From NCBI RefSeq assembly GCF_964340395.1, contig NC_135556.1, forward strand, positions 2,580,001-2,644,000: a DNA stretch of 64,000 bases. Direction: 5' to 3'. Positions 22,806 to 36,353 of the stretch are shown here, piece by piece; position 1 is the stretch's first letter, and each line of letters opens with the position of its first letter. The notes beneath the pieces are model-generated. The model was not told the origin of the DNA and ran no database searches. It saw only the letters and a program-made list of their open reading frames with translations. The DNA is from Glandiceps talaboti. Its lineage: Eukaryota; Hemichordata; Enteropneusta; Spengelidae. The translations under genes were made by a program, and so were the position numbers.

Positions 22806-25310
22806 TTATAGACTTTTTGTAATTACAGATTTTTAGTTGTAGTCTTTTTAGCCCTAATTTGCATATCACTGATGAAATTATCATATCAAGAATACATCTT
22901 AATCTAATTATAGACAACCAAAAAGACATTTTTAGATCATAATTTACATATCACTGATTGGATCGTGTTATAGACCTTTTGTAAATATAGACTTAGTTTT
23001 AGTCTTTATAGCCCTAATTTGCATATCACTGATGAGATAAACACATCAAGAATACATCTTAAACTAATGATAGATTTTTTACCATAAAGACACATTTTTA
23101 GGCACTAATTTGCATATTACTGATTGGATCATCTTATTATAGACTTTTTTAAATAAAGACCTTTAGTTTTAGGCTTTTTAGCCCTAATTTGCATATCATC
23201 GATGAGATCATAGTATTAAGAATACATCTTAAACTAATGATAGACTTTTGACCAAAAAGCCACATTATTAGCCCCTAATTTGCATATCACTAAAGAGATC
23301 ATCTTGTTATAGACGTTTTGTAAATAGACTTTTAGTTTGAGGCTTTTTAGCCCTAATTTGCATATCACCGATGAGATCATGGTATTAAGAATACATCTAA
23401 ATCTAATGATAGACTTTTGACCAAAAAGACACGTTATTAGGCACTAATTTGCATATTACTGATTGGATCATCTTGTTATAGACTTGATAAATATAGACGT
23501 TTAGTTTTAGTCTTTTTAGCCCTAATTTGCATATCACTAATGAGATAAACACATCTAAATTACATCTTAATCTAATGATAGAATTTTGACCAAAAAGACA
23601 TATTATTAGGCACTAATTTGCATATTACTGATTGGATCATCTTGTTATAGACTTTCTTTTCGTTTGAGTCTTTTTAGCCCTAATTTGCATATCAGTGATG
23701 AGATAAACACATCAAGAATACATCTTAATCTAATGATAGACTTTTGACCAAAAAGACACATTATTAGGCACTACTTTGCATATTACTGATTGGATCATCT
23801 TGTTATAGACTATTTTATTGTTAGTCTTTTTAGCCCTAATTTGCATATCACTGATGAGATAAACACATCAAGAATACATCTTAATTTAATGATAGATTTT
23901 TGATCAAAAAGACTCATTATTAGGCACTAATTTGCATATTACTGATTGGATCATCTTGTTATAGACTATTTTATTGTTAGTCTTTTTAGCCCTAATTTGC
24001 ATATCACTGATGAGATAAACACATCAAGAATACATCTTAATCTTATGATAGACTTTTGATCAAAAAGACTCATTATTAGGCACTAATTTGCATATTACTG
24101 ATTGGATCATCTTGTTATAGACTTTTTGTAAATATAGACTTTTAGTTTTAGTCTTTTTAGCCCTAATTTGCATATAAGTGATGAGATAAACACATCAAGA
24201 ATACATCTGAATCTAATGATAGAATTTTGACCAAAAAGACATATTATTAGGCACTAATTTGCATATTACTGATTGGATCATCTTGTTATAGACTTTCTTT
24301 TATTTTTAGCCTTCTTAGCCCTAATTTGCATATCACTGATGAGATAAACACATCCAGAATACATCTTAATCTAATGATAGATTTTTGATCAAAAAGACAC
24401 ATTATTAGGCACTAATTTGCATATTACTGATTAGATCATCTTGTTATAGACTTTTTGTAAATATAGACTTAGTTTTAGTCTTTTTAGCCTTAATTTGCAT
24501 ATCACTGATGAGATAAACACATCAAGAATGCATATTAATCTAATGATAGATTTTTGACCAAAAAGACACATTTTAGGCACTAATTTGCATATTACTGATT
24601 GGATCTTGTTATAGACTTTCCTTTATTTTTAGTCTTTTAAGCCCTAATTTGAATATCACTGATGAGATAAACACATCAAGAATACATCTTAATCTAATGA
24701 TAGATTTTTGACCAAAAAGACACACTAGTAGGCACTAATTTGCATATTACTGATTGGATTATCTTAGACATTTTGTAAATATAGACTTTTAGTCTTAGTC
24801 TTTTTAGCTCTAATTTGCATATCACTGATGAGATAAACACATCAAGAGTACATCTAAATCTAATGATAGATTTTTGACCAAAAAGACACATTATTAGGCA
24901 CTAATTTGCATATTACTGATGAGATAAACACATCAAGAATACATCTTAATCTAATGATAGACTTTTGACCAAAAAGACACGTTATTAGGCACTAATTTGC
25001 ATATTACTGATTGGATCATCTTGTTATAGACTTTGTAAATATAGACTTAGTTTTAGTCTTTTTAGCCCTAATTTGCATATCACTAATGAGATAAACACAT
25101 CAAGAATACATCTTAATCTAATGATAGAATTTTGACCAAAAAGACATATTATTAGGCACTAATTTGCATATTACTGATTGGATCATCTTGTTATAGACTT
25201 TCTTTTAGTTTGAGTCTTTTTAGCCCTAATTTGCATATCACTGATGAGATAAACACATCCAGAATGCATCTTAATCTAATGATAGATCTTTGACCAAAAA
25301 GATGAGATCA
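22806..25310. repeat. ~160-bp satellite with paired octamer sites, 15 units
   Basis: The landmark GCCCTAATTTGCATAT recurs 15 times from 22851 to 25223 at spacings of 154-171 bp, with one 258-bp interval (24807-25065) that contains an extra half unit. Each unit has two related halves: CTAATTTGCATATCACTGAT and CACTAATTTGCATATTACTG, the latter followed by ATTGGATC. On the minus strand the sequence matches the dispersed repeat at 44735-44810 (GATGATCCAATCAGTGATAT, GTGTCTTTTTGG). The array therefore arose by amplification of part of that element. Confidence 0.9.
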
Positions 25311-26157
25311 TAAGCCTTAATTTGGTTTTTAGACACATATATTTGATCACTATACCATGGGTATAACTGAAGCGGTGACATTATTTTGTATTGTAATTTA
25401 TGAATGTTCTGACCATCACAAAACGAAAAATAAATTTGGTTCACATTGTTGGTTGTTATGTGGTTATTAGCTATATTTGTAATATTGTAAACAAACTTAT
25501 CTTTTTCATCATCTTCAAAGAAGAATGTCTTTACGGAAATAACTCTTAAATTTGTAACATGAATGAAAAAAATATGCGCTGCAGAGCAAAATACACGGGT
25601 TTTAATTTTGTATGATTAGCATTTTAATGAAAGAAATATTTCGATTCAACTTTGTATTTCTTGAAAAAAAACTAACTAACTAGATTTTGCGAAAACTTTA
25701 ACCCTAATTAGAAGTGGCACAGTCAGTATTTCTAGAAACAATCTATTTTAAGTTTACATTTAGTTAACTAGTTTTTGCGAAAGTTGTTAATTTTAGAATG
25801 GGAACCCTAATTAGAAGTGGCACAGTCTGTATTTCTAGGAACAACCTATTTTAAGTTTACATTTGGTTTACTAGTTTTGGGGTAACTTTAGTATGGGACC
25901 CTAAATAGAAGTGGTTTTCTGTGGTTATAGGCAATTATGGTTTTCAAGTTTGTGTTTCGTAAATAGTCTAATATAAACATCAATGATTTTTCATTTGAAC
26001 ATGGCAAAATACAATTGTTTCGGTTGTGAAAGAAATGTGTATACCGGAGGTGGCTGAATTTATAGGAATCTGGGTACCCGAGAACAACTTTGTGTACATG
26101 ACTATGTATGACGTATCTATTCAAATTTGTTTGTCGATAAATTTTGATTTGTATTTG
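25311..26157. other. AT-rich DNA with three copies of a ~110-bp repeat
   Basis: Between about 25684 and 25915 the sequence CCCTAATTAGAAGTGGCAC, AGTATTTCTAG, TATTTTAAGTTTACATTT is repeated (third copy partial). No exon is supported. Confidence 0.6.
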
Positions 26158-26745
26158 TTATTCGTAGATAAATTTTGATATGTATTTTGCGTTCTTAATG
26201 TTTTCGAAAATGGGGAATATTACAGTCTGTGCCACTTGAACAACCAATGACAAACTTTCCTCCTGACAAAACCGTCTAAATCCTAACCTGTCAACCCGGG
26301 CCGCCACCTTCCCGCCAAAAAAGGTACCGCGCCGAAATTGCCACCATGGCCCCCATTCCCATACAACGGGCCCAAATGCAGCAGAAAGAACAAACATAGC
26401 AAACCGACTTATCTCATATACCATCCTTCGACGTTCTCGCAGGGACCAAACCATGATAAATTGACGAACCAATACGCAAACCATTGACTTCCATTCTCGA
26501 ACAGTCTCTATTGTACAGCGAACAAACATCTGAAGCAAACACAGCATCCATACGGTGATACACATTGCAATTTTTCCTTCCAACTTCCTCTTTTCGACCA
26601 GTGAGCGAAGTAGACAGCATACAGCATCCAGGACCCATACCAAACATCGGAATATTCTTCTATCATCCACTCTCAGCAGTACAAGGCTTCGGACATATAC
26701 TATGACGACATAGACCAGGGTGAGCAGCACAATACCAGTATCCAT
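26158..26745 (-). CDS. Hydrophobic open frame of unknown function
   Basis: A 195-codon frame on the minus strand starting with ATGG in a good context (AAAG before the ATG). The first ~25 residues are strongly hydrophobic (GIVLLTLVYVVIVYV), and four shorter hydrophobic stretches follow, separated by Arg/Lys, suggesting a multi-pass membrane protein if it is translated. The region is richer in G+C than its flanks and is not an obvious repeat. Upstream (26830-27030) are several CCAAT motifs, which suit a promoter. A donor-like CAG|GTTAGG after residues ARVDR would end a first exon near 26300. I recognise no family, an overlapping frame exists on the same strand, and chance is a real alternative. 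Confidence 0.28.
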   Translation of the reverse strand: MDTGIVLLTLVYVVIVYVRSLVLLRVDDRRIFRCLVWVLDAVCCLLRSLVEKRKLEGKIAMCITVWMLCLLQMFVRCTIETVREWKSMVCVLVRQFIMVWSLRERRRMVYEISRFAMFVLSAAFGPVVWEWGPWWQFRRGTFFGGKVAARVDRLGFRRFCQEESLSLVVQVAQTVIFPIFENIKNAKYISKFIYE

Positions 26746-27284
26746 CTTTGTTTATCGTTTGCTGGAGTCGCAAAGACAGTTTGAAAATGTATCACGCGTC
26801 ATTTATATACCCAACCCAAGATGTTAGATTCCTGTCGAGAACCATGAACCAATCAGACCTAGAGGATCAAAATTTTCCTCTACCCCTCCAGGTGCACTTT
26901 AAAGGTGGTGGCAGGGAAAACTATTGTGTTTGTAAGACTAGTTAGGTGTTGTTTGTTTCAAATTGGTCAATCACTTGACAGGGAGTACACGTGTTACATT
27001 TGACAAACAACCAATCAAAAGTCCGGAGTTGATTTCTCCACATTCTTTTATTTTACATGAATACAAACTTATGTAACGTGCTCAGGGGTGAACACTGTGT
27101 AATGAAGGTATAGACTAGCGTTCCTCGCTAAATGCGTGCAATGACGGATAAGCACCGGTATTGTTGATGAATTATGAATGTATGTGTCGACCCCTGTTTG
27201 AATGAAAGTGTAATGTATAAAATTATGTGAAAACCAGGACGTGGTGACGGGGGCTATTGTCTTGGAATAATAAGGTGTTGTATT
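26746..27284. promoter_or_regulatory. Possible CCAAT-rich promoter region
   Basis: It contains AACCAATCAG, ATTGGTCAATCA and AACCAATCAAAA, plus an E-box-like ACACGTGT, within about 200 bp. It could drive the minus-strand frame ending at 26158, or nothing at all. No TATA box stands out. Confidence 0.25.
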
Positions 27285-30200
27285 TTGTTACCAATTACTC
27301 AACTCGTTGACATACAGTTTATTTATTTATTTCACGGAAGGCCGGCAAGTCCCATTTACAGGCTCCTAAAAATGAAAAATTCAAGAATACAAAACACACA
27401 AGCATATCAAACAAACAAAACTAAATTAATGCACATTAAAAACACATTTTTCGATTACTTATTCTCTAAGTATGTCAGTCATTTCATGATGAACGAAGAA
27501 GTCATAGTCAAATACAGCTGTAAGTCTTGCACCGTCAACCAGTTCAATTCTGATAGAAATCTTTTAAACAGTTCATGTTCTTTCCTACATTGCAATGTCA
27601 GATCCCTTACAAAAAACTTTGATAGCTTTGTTAACTTTCTAAGCATGTTAGATCAAAATTTTCTTTTTATAGCTCTAACGGAAACATGGTTACATCCCGA
27701 TTCAAATTGCTGTCTTTATGATTTGCCTTCCTATACTTTCGTTACTTGTAATCGTGAAGCCTCACAAGGTGGTGGAGTCGCTCTGTATTTTCACAACTCG
27801 TTGTCCTTCTCTCGCATTAACACATGTAAAATTAATCACTGCGAATCCATCTTTGGGGAAACTATGATCAACAACAAAAAGATTGTTATAGGCGTTATCT
27901 ACAGAAGACCCAACACACCTTTTAATGAATTCATTGACAGTTTAGAAGCATGCCTTGATCAGGTGTCAGTGAACGGGCGTGATTGTATTCTCCTTGGCGA
28001 TATGAATATTGACACATCTTTAGATAGCCCACCCGTTACTCATTACAATACTCTCCTGAATACATACAATATGACACAATTAATTAACACCCCTACCAGA
28101 GTTACTAACACCTCACAAATATTACTGACCACATTATTGAGTCCGGTACAATTGAAACAGACATTTCAGACCACTATCCAATTTTCGGCATTATTAAAAG
28201 TCTGCATCACGTTTTTGAAAACAGTACCAAAACACACACCTACGATTTCTGGAATTACAACAAAGAGGCCTTCTTAGCTGACCTAAGCAATGTATCCTGG
28301 CAACCAGTCCACATGTGCGAAGATCCGTCTGAAGCAGACAATATTTTTAATGATTTATTTCATACTGTTATCAGAAGACATCTTCGAATAAAAACATTTA
28401 CAAGAACACAAAAGTCAATTAAAAGACCCTGGATCACAAAGGGCTTATTTACATCCATACATACAAAACATAAACTTTTCTCGAAAATGAAAAATCACCC
28501 AAGGAATAACCAAATTAAAAATATGTATACTCGGTACAGGAATACATTGACGAAGCTCCTTAGGTTGGCTAAGAAAAACTACTACACCAATAAAATTTCA
28601 AATGCCTCTGGCAACACCAACAAAACTTGGCTTATTATTAAAGAGATGTTGAACAAAACACATACCAAATGTTCTCCCGATAAATTAACTACAAACAACC
28701 CTGGAAACACATGCTTAACAGATACAAGAGATATTACTCAAGAATTCAATAATTATTTCACTGGTATTGGGCCCAATCTTGCTCAAAAGATTACAAGCAA
28801 CAAAGACTTTAGACAATACCTGGATGGGAACTACTTCAACTCCTTTTTCTTTCACCCCGTGTCTGAAGAAGACGTCCTTGGAGAAATATTCAAGCTTGAT
28901 CCCCGCAAAGCTACCGGTCAGGACACAATTAATCCCCTCTTAGTTATACACGCTGCTCACATTATTGCATGCCCTCTCACACATATAATTAACTGTTCTC
29001 TCAACAATGGTATTTTTCCAAGTCTACTTAAGATTGCCAAGGTAAAACCTATTTATAAAAAAGGTTCGCCATGCGATGTTGGCAATTATCGCCCCATTTC
29101 AATTTTGCCCGTAATCAGTAAAGTGTTTGAATCTATTGTCAATCATCAACTTGTTATATATTTTGAAAAATACAACATCCTCATCAAAACTCAGTTTGGT
29201 TTCAGGAAAAAACACAGTACTAAGCTTGCCCTGGTTGACCTGATCACTGGTATTGCTAATAAGCTGGACAGTGGATATCTGACATGTGGTATATTCATTG
29301 ATTTGCGGAAAGCCTTTGACACAATAGACCATAGTATTCTTCTACAGTGTCAGAGGCTTGCCTTTACTTTGATTTAAAAGTTATCTCTCCCAGCGTAAGC
29401 AGTGTGTCTGTATAAATAATGTTACCTCGCCATATAGCGAAATACAATGTGGAGTACCACAAGGCTCAATTTTAGCCCCCCTTCTCTTTCTGATTTACAT
29501 CAATGATATTGTGAACGCTACTGATGCATTTGAATTTCGATTATTTGCCGACGACATAAACTTGTTTCAATTTATCAACAATCCCTCAAATATAATTCAG
29601 CTTGATCAACTCCATTTCGACTTCAGGAAAGTCTGTGACTGGTGCGACGCCAATAGGCTCACTATCAATGTAGAAAAAACGAATTTCATGATTATTAAGA
29701 CTTCGCAAAGATTGGTGAAAACGGAGGGAAGTCTGGGCATCAATCGCTCACAAATTTCACAAGTAACGTCAACCAATTATCTTGGCGTGTGTTTAGATCA
29801 AAATATGCTTTGGACATCACACATTGAAAAAGTTAGGAAAGCAATTTCTCCAATTAATGGCATAATTTCCAAAATTCGCTATTACGTACCTAAATCTACT
29901 CTTCTTCTGCTGTATAACTCTATGATCTTGCCCCATATCTCATATTGTATAGAGATATGGGGCAATACATACAATACATTTCTCAAGCCTATCTTAAACC
30001 TTCAAAAGAAAGTTATTCGCTTTATAACTTTTTCAAATATTGGTGCTCCCTCCTCCCCTCTTTTTCAGCAACTAGGAATTCTAAGTGTCCACCAGCAATG
30101 CAAATTTAATACTTCTTTATTTATTTTTTATTTGAGGGCCGGTCACTTCCCGCAAACAGTTAACGACTATTTCAACACACCACCAAATACGTATCACACT

Positions 30201-30374
30201 CGGAATACAACGAGAGATAACTTTTACATTCCAAAAGTAAATCTTACTTTGACGCAACACAATTTTCAGTATGCAGCTGCAAAACATTGGAACTCCTTAC
30301 CTGAAGAATTGAAAAAAATACAATCCAGGACTACTTTTAAATCTCAGTTAAAACAGTATTTGTTACAAAATTAA
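27285..30374 (+). pseudogene. LINE ORF2 (endonuclease + reverse transcriptase), frameshifted
   Basis: The frame at 27285-28277 holds the endonuclease: FLHCNVRSLTKNFDSF, ALTETWLHPDSN, GGGVALYF, IGVIYRRPN and LLGDMNID. Near 28117 the frame shifts and the catalytic SDHYPIFG continues in the next frame. Frame 28313-29377 carries the reverse-transcriptase start (VKPIYKKGSP, NYRPISILPVISKVFE, TQFGFRKKHST, GIFIDLRKAFDTIDHSILL). At about 29345-29375 a deletion of the short linker shifts the frame again. The rest reads GVPQGSILAPLLFLIYINDI, the catalytic FADD (29543-29554) and a C-terminal LGVCLDQNMLW region to the TAA near 30374. A single ancestral polyprotein of about 1000 residues is implied. Confidence 0.9.
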
Positions 30375-30700
30375 TTCAGCTTTTTCTACCTTACATTGCA
30401 TTTAATGCCAGTTGTTATATTTTTTTTTTTGATGAGAACGCGTTTTGTTTTGTTTGTTTTTTGTTTGTTTTTGTTTTAATTTCAAATTTGTTTTTGTTTT
30501 TGCTTTGATTATTTTATTTGTTTAATCAATTGTAGTATGGGCCACAAACTTGACTAGTTTGTTTCAAACTATTTCTGTGGTCCAGCCATAAACTCTGTAT
30601 TCATCCATCAGTTTAATTGTAATATTTATTCCACTGTCTTTTGTACTTTCTCTCTTGTTATGTTGATATGATTTTGAGTTTGTGGCAAATAAAATACTAT
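27285..30700 (+). mobile_element. Non-LTR retrotransposon (LINE), near full ORF2
   Basis: It contains an apurinic-type endonuclease, a reverse transcriptase and a 3' region ending in AAATAAAATACT at about 30690. The 3' region has T-rich low-complexity sequence (30420-30510) and paired ACTTGACTAGTTTGTTTC-like text. No ORF1 is recognisable upstream. Two frameshifts inactivate it. The motifs resemble CR1/Jockey-group elements; the clade is unassigned. Confidence 0.9.
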
Positions 30701-32297
30701 ATCTAAAATACATTATGAGGCAAATATATAAAATCAATATTGTCAGGTGGACAATCTGGAAAATTAAATTTGATAAATTAAAGTCAATATTCAAAATACT
30801 ACAACAAAGACCACTATACGTTGTTATACATGTACATCTGTGAACGGCACAGTGTTTAAAAACATTAAATTTACTGGCATCAGGTTTGTAAACTTTCTAG
30901 TTCTCCGATCCGGCATCTGTGGAACTTTAAAATGTAACTTGAAAAGCATATATGGACTATCATAAACATTACTTACACACTTGTAAAAAATACCATGTCT
31001 AAAAACATCCTCCGTTGCGCTGAGAGGGGATTGGCAAATCGAAAAACTTGCATAATATGCATATTGTGTCGGTTAAAAATTATTCCGTTTAATGAATTTT
31101 CCAGAACCCTTTCAATGCTAGCCTGTGGTTTATTTTGGCAAGGTTACCAAATGATTGAGCCCTATTCCAGAATACTCCCCATGGGTGATCAAGGTATGCT
31201 GTTCCTGCGCCAAACCACAATTGAATGGGGTTGGCTAAGTATCTCCAAATATAGATTACGATCCAACCTCTCCTTGCAAATCCCACACTTATAAAGAAAT
31301 CTCTTATTATGTATGAACACTGAAGTCGATTACCACTGTTATTTTATACTAGTGTATCATACATTTGCACATCTCCAGAATACGGGAAGTATGCCATATA
31401 ACTGCACAAATGAAAATCAGCGACAACGTTTTTTTGTGAGCTTGAAGGGAAGAGGGAACTGGGAAATAATTTGTACAAAATATTTTCTCATCAGCCCCCA
31501 CCCCTTCCCTAAGTGCTGTTCGTTCCCTCGGTTTGCATTTGCGCGGAAATGTAATTCAGGCCAGATATACTCTCTGTCTAAAATAGGTGGAACAACATTA
31601 TCCACATATTAGGGCAAGAAATGGCAAGACAACTAGTTTATTAACTGTTGAAAGCTTCATAAGACAGTTGATTTCTCGGGATTCAATTACGATATGAGCA
31701 GTCAAATTTTTGGTCGCTTCTTTCTTTATGTGAGGAGGATTTAATTTAGAAGTGTTTAAGACGATTTTTATGAAGATAGCACACTCGAGTAAACATATAA
31801 CTATCAATCCAACAATATATACCAATGACAACTGTCAATCAAACGTGTCACGTGAACTGATTGCTTTGGTAAATGAAAATATAATTTCATTGAGACACTG
31901 ACCCGCCCCTGTGCTACATCCAAGTGGGACACACAGAAGTATCTTTATACGCATATAAAGTCCAGATACGTCCTGATAAAGGAAGTCAAAAGTACAAACC
32001 ATGTTTGGCAGTGTCATTTTATTTTGGTACATGCAAATGTATAATTGTTTTTTCTTCTGAGCTAACATAAAATGGAATATTAATGCTAGTACCTTTAGAA
32101 TTCAAACTGTTCTTACTACATTTATCAAGTAAACAAATATACCTCACGTCTGAATAAAGACTTGAATATGTGCTGAACAAGAAAAAATGAATCGATTAAC
32201 TAGAGATTCTTACATTAATACTTTGGTGACTTCTGCACAAATGTTGAAGACATTCATTGACATCACTGTACCAGTCATTCTGTAACGTACACGTACT
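30701..32297. other. Unassigned intergenic DNA
   Basis: No exon is supported. Several 60-100 codon frames on both strands (30995-31840) overlap and have no family motif. No strong repeat is visible. Confidence 0.55.
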
Positions 32298-35200
32298 ATA
32301 GCGTAGAATGCCTGCCAATATTCGAAAATACAATACTGCAATGACTATATGCAATACTGCAATGACTATATGCAATACTGCAATGACTATATGCGATATG
32401 ACTACATGAGATGACTACATGCGATATGACTACATGAGATGACTACATGCGATATGACTACATGAGGTGACTACATGCGATATGACTACATGCGATATGA
32501 CTACATGAGATGACTACATGCGATATGACTACATGAGATGACTACATGCGACATGACTACATGAGATGACTATATGCAATACTGCGATGCGAGATGATGA
32601 CATGATATGCGGCGATTTTGTAATGACGTTATGCCATTCGTAGATTATTCAATACGCATAATACGAGTATTGATATGAAACAGGCTAGGGAGTACTCCTC
32701 AGCATGTTGCACCGTTGCACGTGGTAAGAGGTGGACCATTTGATATCCGGGGGGGGGGGGCTTGGAAGATTTCGGGGAAAAAAGATGCCAAATGGATTTG
32801 CTTGAAAAAAAATCCGGATATGAGAGGGTGATGGAAAAAAAAGACGGACCACTACTGCTAGAAAAAAAAATGTCGGCAGGGAAATGATGCACAGGTTCGA
32901 GTATACTGTTCAACTTGCTCGTACCTCTCCAACCAGGACACTTGTCAAATCATGACAAACAGTTTCAAACACATGTCAGGTACCAGTCAGTTTCGTTAGC
33001 ATGTGGTACATATATATATATTTGTTCTTTTCTCTGTTTCTTTCGTAAATGGTTTAAATATTACTTCATGTAAGGGTTCATAAATAACTATACATAACAT
33101 TATACATATAATACATGTATTACCTAGCTACCACACTAGTTACAGAACATGCCATGTAAGTGTTTGGCTGTTTCACAATCAGTGCTTCACTTATCTTACA
33201 CTTTGCGGCAAAAGTGAACTTGAAGGTTTTGTAATGGTAACCTTCATACTATTGGATAGTTTATAAAAGAACTTAATCTAAATTGTTCTAGTCTCTTCAG
33301 TATGAATTTGTCAAAAGGGATGCTATACTTCCTATTTCAGACACTACATGTATCGACACCACAACTCAAATTCAAGTTTCTATTGTACACTAGGTATGAC
33401 CTCCTAAAGTGCTCTAACACATCAGTAACTTTACTATACATGCAATATCAATGCCCCTATACCAATGTTACAGGCCCACTTTTATAACATGGAAAACTTA
33501 GGTAAAAAGTTATATTTACTTTAGCTTTTCGATGCTTGGCAATATATATCTCAGAGGCTATGCATAACCTAAAAATTGCCTAAATAGAAACAAAAAACTG
33601 CAGATCTGGCGGGGGACCCCTTGCACTCCATCACCCCAGAGGCCACTCATTCGTTAAACCAACAATAAGATTCACCAAAATTGGTAAAAAAAAACGTAGA
33701 CATGTCCAAGCCTCAAATCAAAGTTCTTCCCTCCACCTCTTACTGTCAAGATGCTATGGAACTTTATTTCAAACATGTTTCAACCTTATGTAGTTGCTTT
33801 TTACATGTTAGAGCTGCCTTGTAAAGCTTGTAAATTATTGTCTGAAAGTGTCTGTGAATAGCCTAAACATTGCCTTTAGAAGTAAAAATCCTCCAGGCCG
33901 TTTTGTAGAACCCTAGAAACCCCCCCCCCCCCATTCACACACACAATAACACACAAGAGGTGGACATATCCCAGTCTCAAAGCTCTTCCCTCTACAACTT
34001 ACTGTCAGATGCTATGAAACTTTATTCAGGGGGGTCAGTGACTTTTTGTCGGCCCAATGGAAAAAAAACACTGACACCCCCCATCCCCCAAGCTTGAGAA
34101 ACTGACTGGTCTATCTGAATGTTTGAGCTCACCAATCAAGTTTCCGATTTGTATTTTCAGTGTGTCACCATACCATGGCATAAAAACTGTCAACGATGTT
34201 TATTTAATTGAAAATCAAACATGTATGAAATATGTAGTTTTCTAAATATAATATGTGTGTCATAGAACATCTTTTTACTCTCTCTATTACCGTGTGCCAA
34301 AACCAAACAGAAAATTGTGGCAACAAATGTAGGTGTTCAACATTGACGTAAAAAAAATACGGATATCTCAGAAAAGCAAAGAAAAAAAAAGTTGCCAGCA
34401 TAAGAAAGGAGAAAAAAATAATTCTCAGGCAAGCAGGTGGGAAAAAAAATAATGACTCTCCACCAAACTTCAAAGCCCCCCAGGATATCGAATGGTCTAC
34501 CCCTTATGCATACTGAATAATCTCCGAATGGCATAACGTCATTACAAAATCGCCGCATATCATGTCATCATCTCGCATCGCAGTATAGCATGTAGTCATC
34601 TCATGTAGTCATATCGCATGTAGTCATCTCATGTAGTCATATCGCATGTAGTCACCTCATGTAGTCATATCGCATGTAGTCATCTCATATAGTCATATCG
34701 CATGTAGTCATCTCATGTAGTCATCTAATGTAGTCGCATCGCATGTAGTCACCTCATGTAGTCATATCGCATGTAGTCATCTCATGTAGTCACATCGCAT
34801 GTAGTCATATCGCATGTAATCATCTCATGTAGTCATATCGCATATAGTCATTGCAGTATTGCATATAGTCATTGCAGTATTGCATATAGTCATTGCAGTA
34901 TTGCATATAGTCATTGCAGTCAGCGTGCGAAATTAACGCCGGTCCTTCGGCCCGAGACCAACAGATTTCCGTTCGGACCGACAGTATTTCAGAATTACAA
35001 CAACGTATCGGTCCTTATGACCGATTGGAATTTGGAGTAAATAATAACATTTATTCAAAGATATATCCAATTTCACCTACATGAATCTGATCTTGTGTTA
35101 CCTATTTTACTCTCGACATCTCGTTCAAGTCAAGCGACACAGAGCTAGCTCACTATGTATTGTTGTCAATGTTGATATCATGTCTACATATGACGTAGCA

Positions 35201-35418
35201 TGCAGCATTTACTTTATGAAATTATGTTAGCAAACACATGATTGGCTGAATTCTCTAATTATTTTTGTCTTGTCTAATCAGAACGTCTTAGACATGCAGA
35301 CTCATTTTACGCATTCAGCACGTGCGTCTTTTTCCGCCATGATATCGTAAAGTTTACTGTTCGAAGTGTATGAAACTTTTAACGTGTTTGAGACAGTTCC
35401 ACGTTGCATTTATAAAGT

Positions 35419-35538
35419 ATGTGGCGATATTTAGAAGGCGGCAATGAGCTTCCGGTATTAAAGCCGGTAAATGTTAGCGGTTTCTCGATCAATTCACCGG
35501 AGTTCCCCATGTCTGTGGCCATGATCAAAACAAACTGA
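35419..35538 (+). pseudogene. Short exon-like frame inside the hAT-like element
   Basis: A 39-codon frame beginning MWRYLEGGNELPVLKP in a CpG-richer stretch, 8 bp after TATAAAG. A donor-like CCG|GTAAAT follows PVLKP. It could be the first exon of the element's lost transposase, or captured host sequence. Too short to name. Confidence 0.3.
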
Positions 35539-36135
35539 CGGAAAACATATAAACTACTCTGAAAATGGCGTTTTAACTAATAAAGAAGGCAGGTACACTT
35601 CGTAAAATATCTTCAGTACGATAGGTTTTTTTTGGTAAAAACAGTAAAAAAAAAATGCGTAGTCTGATTGCTTTCAATTTGATGCGATAATGTACGTCCT
35701 GTCATGTTGTAATCAACGTATAAATTTAGAAATGTTGCATTTTTGTTGCCATTGTTGTATCTGGAAAATTACTGCATCATGCCAAACACGGGTACATAGT
35801 GGATGACACATTACAGTACAATTACCATATCACGTTCCCACGTCAAAAAAACTCGCACTGTAAGACATGTTTAGCTATAGTGCTCTTCATCATGGTCAGA
35901 TTTCTTACACAAACAGTCAGAGACGATACTCAATACACCACGGTAGGGTATACGGGTAGGGCTTTATTGGGGGGGGGGCCTTCATTACATATTTGTAAAG
36001 ACTGAAGGAAGACGAAACCGCTCCGTGTCACTGTGTGGATGGAAATTGAAATAAAGCAAATACACATTTTTCAAGAGGGATAGTTATGCGACAAAACTTT
36101 CTGCTATGATGAATTTGTGGGTCTACGTTCCCTAG

Positions 36136-36353
36136 AGTTGGAAAGCTACATCAGCTGTTGCCACAGACGATGAATCAGACTTTGGATTATGTGATTCAGA
36201 ATTTAGTGAATCGTACAGAGAGGAAGGAGAGGACTGTGATCTCTTAGAGATTGCAGATAATGTAGATTTATTGATTCATTCACCATGTTATCTACAATCT
36301 ATGGACATGTATTTCTATGGTGAAATGAATGCATTCAGTCTCAGACCACTATA
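36136..36353 (+). pseudogene. Acidic exon-like frame inside the hAT-like element
   Basis: After an acceptor-like TTCCCTAG a frame reads ATSAVATDDESDFGLC, DSEFSESYREEGEDC and onward for about 70 codons to TAG. It lacks a start, is rich in Asp/Glu/Ser, and differs in composition from its flanks. Whether it is transposase remnant or captured host exon is open. Confidence 0.3.

Noticed and set aside
22806-25310. Possible snRNA/tRNA-like cluster
   Set aside because: No A/B boxes or conserved RNA structure; it is an AT-rich satellite with octamer cores.
27316-27372. TTTATTTATTTATTTCACGG at the LINE 5' side read as an inverted LINE tail
   Set aside because: It resembles a complemented AATAAATAAA tail but no LINE body lies to its left, and it may just be the 5' region of the plus-strand element.
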